DNA from: JBCBWG01 sp039186015
Lineage (GTDB): Bacteria; Pseudomonadota; Alphaproteobacteria; Rhizobiales; Hyphomicrobiaceae
DNA length: 9,297 nucleotides
Reading direction: 5' to 3'
Assembly: GCA_039186015.1 (NCBI GenBank)
Contig: JBCDAH010000159.1
Coordinates: 1-9,297 of the forward strand
Shown here: in pieces, positions 7,653 through 9,297 of the stretch
Layout of the letters: each line of letters begins with the position of its first letter
Position numbering within the stretch: the stretch's first letter is position 1
The notes under the pieces: generated by a model
Database searches by the model: none
The model's input: only the letters and a program-made list of their open reading frames with translations
Told to the model about the DNA's origin: nothing
Position numbers and translations under genes: made by a program

Positions 7653-8450
7653 ATGGCAGAGAGAGACCTAGTCACAGTCAACAAGTGGCCGGACATTGCG
7701 CCCGTTGGTGTCAACGACCTCCTCGAGGTCTTTATGGCCGGCGTCCGAGACTTTCGGGCGGCCCCGCAGTACGGCATGTTTTTCGGCGGCATCTACGCGG
7801 TTTTGGGTTGGGTGCTCACGATCATGTTGCTGGTCTTCGAGTTGTATTATCTCATTTATCCGGTCGCGATGGGCTTTGCACTGGTTGCCCCCTTCGCGAG
7901 CGTCGGCTTCTATTCGGTCAGTGACTTTCTGGAACAGGGTAAGCCCTTATCCTGGCGGGCCGTGTTTCATGCCGTCAGTGAAGCGTCGACCCGCGATCTC
8001 CGATGGATGGCGTTGATTACCGGCTTCACCTTCTTTATGTGGGTCGACTACGCCGCACTCATCTTTTTGTCGATCATGGGGTTCGAGGCTCTCGGTCTCC
8101 AGGCTTTCACGTTGATTTTCACCACCACGCAAGGCTGGATCTTCCTCGTGGTCGGCAATGTGTCCGGCGCCGTGATCGCGATTATTGTGTTTTCAATATC
8201 GGTTGTGACGTACCCGATGCTTTATCATCGTGACGTCGACTTCGTGACCGCGATGGTGACGAGCGTGCGATTGGTGTTCGCGAACCCTGTGACCATGTTG
8301 ATCTGGTGTGTTTGCATCGCAGCTTTGACCGGATTGTCGCTCCTGACGTTCTTTGCCGGCTTGTTCGTCATGCTGCCCGTTCTCGGGCACGCGAGCTGGC
8401 ACCTGTATCGACGCGCGGTTGGACCGACAGTTGAGGCCGATGTGATCTGA
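7653..8450 (+). CDS. DUF2189 family integral membrane protein (COG5473)
   Basis: Polytopic inner-membrane protein of 265 residues and unknown function. A polar N-terminus (about 1-38) carries DLLEVFMAGVRDFRAAPQYG, a stretch typical of DUF2189. Six hydrophobic segments follow at about 41-62, 66-88, 117-141, 161-185, 207-226 and 228-247. Between segments 4 and 5 is the family-like loop YHRDVDFVTAMVTSVR, and the C-terminus has LPVLGHASWHLYRRAV, another conserved part of the family. No enzyme motif, metal-binding cluster or transporter signature is visible. The start is supported by GGGAG 9 nt upstream. It stands alone after the katG terminator, with a tiny membrane ORF 155 nt downstream on the same strand. 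Family assignment is from recognised motifs and is fairly secure; function is unknown. Confidence 0.88.
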   Translation: MAERDLVTVNKWPDIAPVGVNDLLEVFMAGVRDFRAAPQYGMFFGGIYAVLGWVLTIMLLVFELYYLIYPVAMGFALVAPFASVGFYSVSDFLEQGKPLSWRAVFHAVSEASTRDLRWMALITGFTFFMWVDYAALIFLSIMGFEALGLQAFTLIFTTTQGWIFLVVGNVSGAVIAIIVFSISVVTYPMLYHRDVDFVTAMVTSVRLVFANPVTMLIWCVCIAALTGLSLLTFFAGLFVMLPVLGHASWHLYRRAVGPTVEADVI

Positions 8451-8561
8451 CCAAAGGTGTGATGCGCCGGACCATCGGGCTTCAAGGCGCGCTTGCGAGC
8501 GCAGGATCTCGGCCGTAGTCTGGTGCGACAGAATGGGCGTTCGGACCACTGGAGGTCTTGA

Positions 8562-8582
8562 ACGGGCGCCCCCAAGGCCCGT
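8562..8582 (+). other. 6-bp GC-rich hairpin between DUF2189 gene and small ORF
   Basis: ACGGGC at 8562-8567 pairs with GCCCGT at 8577-8582 around a 9-nt loop. It lies in the 155-nt gap and ends 23 nt before the small ORF's ATG. Without a T-run it is not an obvious terminator; it could be an mRNA processing or stabilising stem. Confidence 0.3.
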
Positions 8583-8605
8583 CGAGTGCAAGGCGAGATA
8601 CCGCC

Positions 8606-8698
8606 ATGAATAACTGGGACGAGTATAGCCGCAAGCTCATGATTGCCGCGCTGCTGCTCGGCTGGTTGGTCGCGTACAAATACTTTGAGCTGATTTAG
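8606..8698 (+). CDS. Small single-span membrane protein, 30 residues, unknown function
   Basis: ATG at 8606 to TAG at 8696-8698 encodes 30 residues. The first ten (MNNWDEYSRK) are polar and aromatic; the rest is a hydrophobic helix of about 17 residues containing LMIAALLLGWLVAY, then a short KYFELI end. This is the classical shape of a small bacterial membrane subunit or regulator. A moderate ribosome site, AAGGCGAG at 8590-8597, ends 8 nt before the ATG. It follows the DUF2189 gene on the same strand and precedes a GC-rich hairpin, so it may be the last gene of that unit. It resembles in layout, but not in sequence, small oxidase subunits such as CydX or pump partners such as AcrZ. I do not recognise it; it is short enough that chance cannot be excluded. 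Confidence 0.5.
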   Translation: MNNWDEYSRKLMIAALLLGWLVAYKYFELI

Positions 8699-8748
8699 CT
8701 TCGGATTCACAGCCATCTGCCAACCCGAAGATTCTCGACGGCGACTGC

Positions 8749-8776
8749 TGCGCCGGCCGCTCGATTGGCCGGCGCA
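8749..8776. terminator. Strong GC-rich hairpin between convergent genes, possible shared terminator
   Basis: A perfect 10-bp stem (8749-8758 with 8767-8776, core GCGCCGGCC/GGCCGGCGC) closes an 8-nt loop. It sits 50 nt after the small ORF stop and 16 nt past the end of the convergent yghU-like gene, the right place for a bidirectional terminator. Neither strand has a T-run after the stem, which lowers confidence. Confidence 0.5.
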
Positions 8777-8792
8777 CAAGATTAGCGATGCG

Positions 8793-9297
8793 CTATGCGT
8801 TGAGAACGGCGTCTATGTCCTTTGCCGAATGGCGCTCGCGCAAATACTCGCTCGGGTCGCCTGACGTACGGTTGACCAAACGGCCGCGCTTCACCGCCGG
8901 ACGTTCCGCAATCTCATTAGCCCAGCGCGTCACGTTCTTATACTCTTGAACGGCCAGAAACTCAGCGGCACCATAGAGTGTGCCGCGGACCAGATTGCCG
9001 TACCACGGCCAGATCGCCATATCCGCGATCGTGTAGGCATCGCCGGCAATGTATGGCCGCTCGGATAACTGGCGATCGAGGACATCGAGCTGCCGTTTCG
9101 TTTCCATTGTGAAGCGATTGATCGGATACTCGAATTTGGCTGGTGCGTAGGCGTAGAAGTGTCCAAATCCGCCGCCGAGGTAAGGCGCGCTTCCCATCTG
9201 CCAAAACAGCCAGTTCAAAGTTTCTGTTCGTTCCGGGCATTTCTCCGGTAGGAATGCGCCGAACTTTTCCGCAAGGTGCATCAGGATTGATGCGGAC
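8793..9297 (-). CDS. yghU: Glutathione-dependent disulfide-bond oxidoreductase, YghU type (GST family), 3' part
   Basis: The frame runs off the right edge, so the N-terminus is missing; 167 full codons and the stop are visible. The visible part begins SASILMHLAEKFGAFLP, the end of the thioredoxin-like domain and the start of the alpha-helical C-terminal domain. It follows E. coli YghU closely through TETLNWLFW, LGGGFGHFY, INRFTMETKR, AGDAYTIADMAIWPW, ERPAVKRGR and VNRT. YghU-class enzymes bind two glutathione molecules and reduce disulfides and organic peroxides in the cytoplasm. The N-terminal residues that contact glutathione are outside the window. By comparison with YghU (about 288 residues) roughly 40% of the protein is missing. 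The internal ATG at 9281 is a Met inside the fold, not a start. It is convergent with the DUF2189/small-ORF unit. Confidence 0.92.
   Translation of the reverse strand, partial: SASILMHLAEKFGAFLPEKCPERTETLNWLFWQMGSAPYLGGGFGHFYAYAPAKFEYPINRFTMETKRQLDVLDRQLSERPYIAGDAYTIADMAIWPWYGNLVRGTLYGAAEFLAVQEYKNVTRWANEIAERPAVKRGRLVNRTSGDPSEYLRERHSAKDIDAVLNA

Noticed and set aside
8225..8779. 184-codon minus-strand open frame over the end of the DUF2189 gene and the small ORF
   Set aside because: Most of it is antisense to the DUF2189 coding sequence, it has no domain, and it would start beyond the hairpin at 8749-8776. The plus-strand reading is better supported.
9279..9281. ATG at 9281 as the start of a short GST-like protein
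   Set aside because: The frame continues without a stop to the window edge, and the residues before this Met (SASIL) match the YghU interior, so the gene is cut by the window and is not a short form.

Overview
The window is GC-rich bacterial chromosomal DNA, most likely from an alphaproteobacterium. This is inferred from the overall protein character, the use of GTG starts, and a DUF2189/COG5473 membrane protein next to KatG and a YghU-type glutathione enzyme; genus cannot be fixed from this sequence. There is no sign of phage, transposon, IS, CRISPR, tRNA or rRNA. It reads as an ordinary chromosomal stretch devoted to stress defence and export.

Layout, left to right. Positions 1-323 are non-coding, with three short perfect hairpins, downstream of a minus-strand operon. 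Positions 324-4642 (minus) hold a two-gene RND efflux operon: the periplasmic adaptor is transcribed first and the inner-membrane RND permease second, with the two reading frames touching or nearly so. No outer-membrane TolC-type gene and no regulator lie alongside. Positions 4643-5156 form a divergent intergenic region with a perfect 12-bp palindrome, an AT-rich island framed by an inverted repeat, and a possible 18-codon leader ORF that runs into the katG start. Positions 5157-7331 (plus) are katG, a complete bifunctional catalase-peroxidase with every expected catalytic residue, followed by a good intrinsic terminator at 7370-7409. Positions 7410-7652 are non-coding and carry two inverted-repeat elements. 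Positions 7653-8450 (plus) encode a six-helix DUF2189 membrane protein of unknown function. It is followed by a tiny 30-residue ORF (8606-8698) with a single predicted transmembrane helix. A GC-rich hairpin (8749-8776) separates this from the convergent gene at 8793 to the right edge (minus), the C-terminal part of a YghU-type glutathione-dependent disulfide-bond oxidoreductase.

How they may work together: KatG removes hydrogen peroxide, the YghU-like enzyme handles glutathione-linked disulfide or peroxide chemistry, and the RND pump exports toxic compounds. This makes a plausible stress-defence neighbourhood, but co-regulation is inference only. The least understood parts are the DUF2189 protein with its small membrane partner candidate, and the katG/RND divergent control region. 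I did not find a clear novel multi-gene system.
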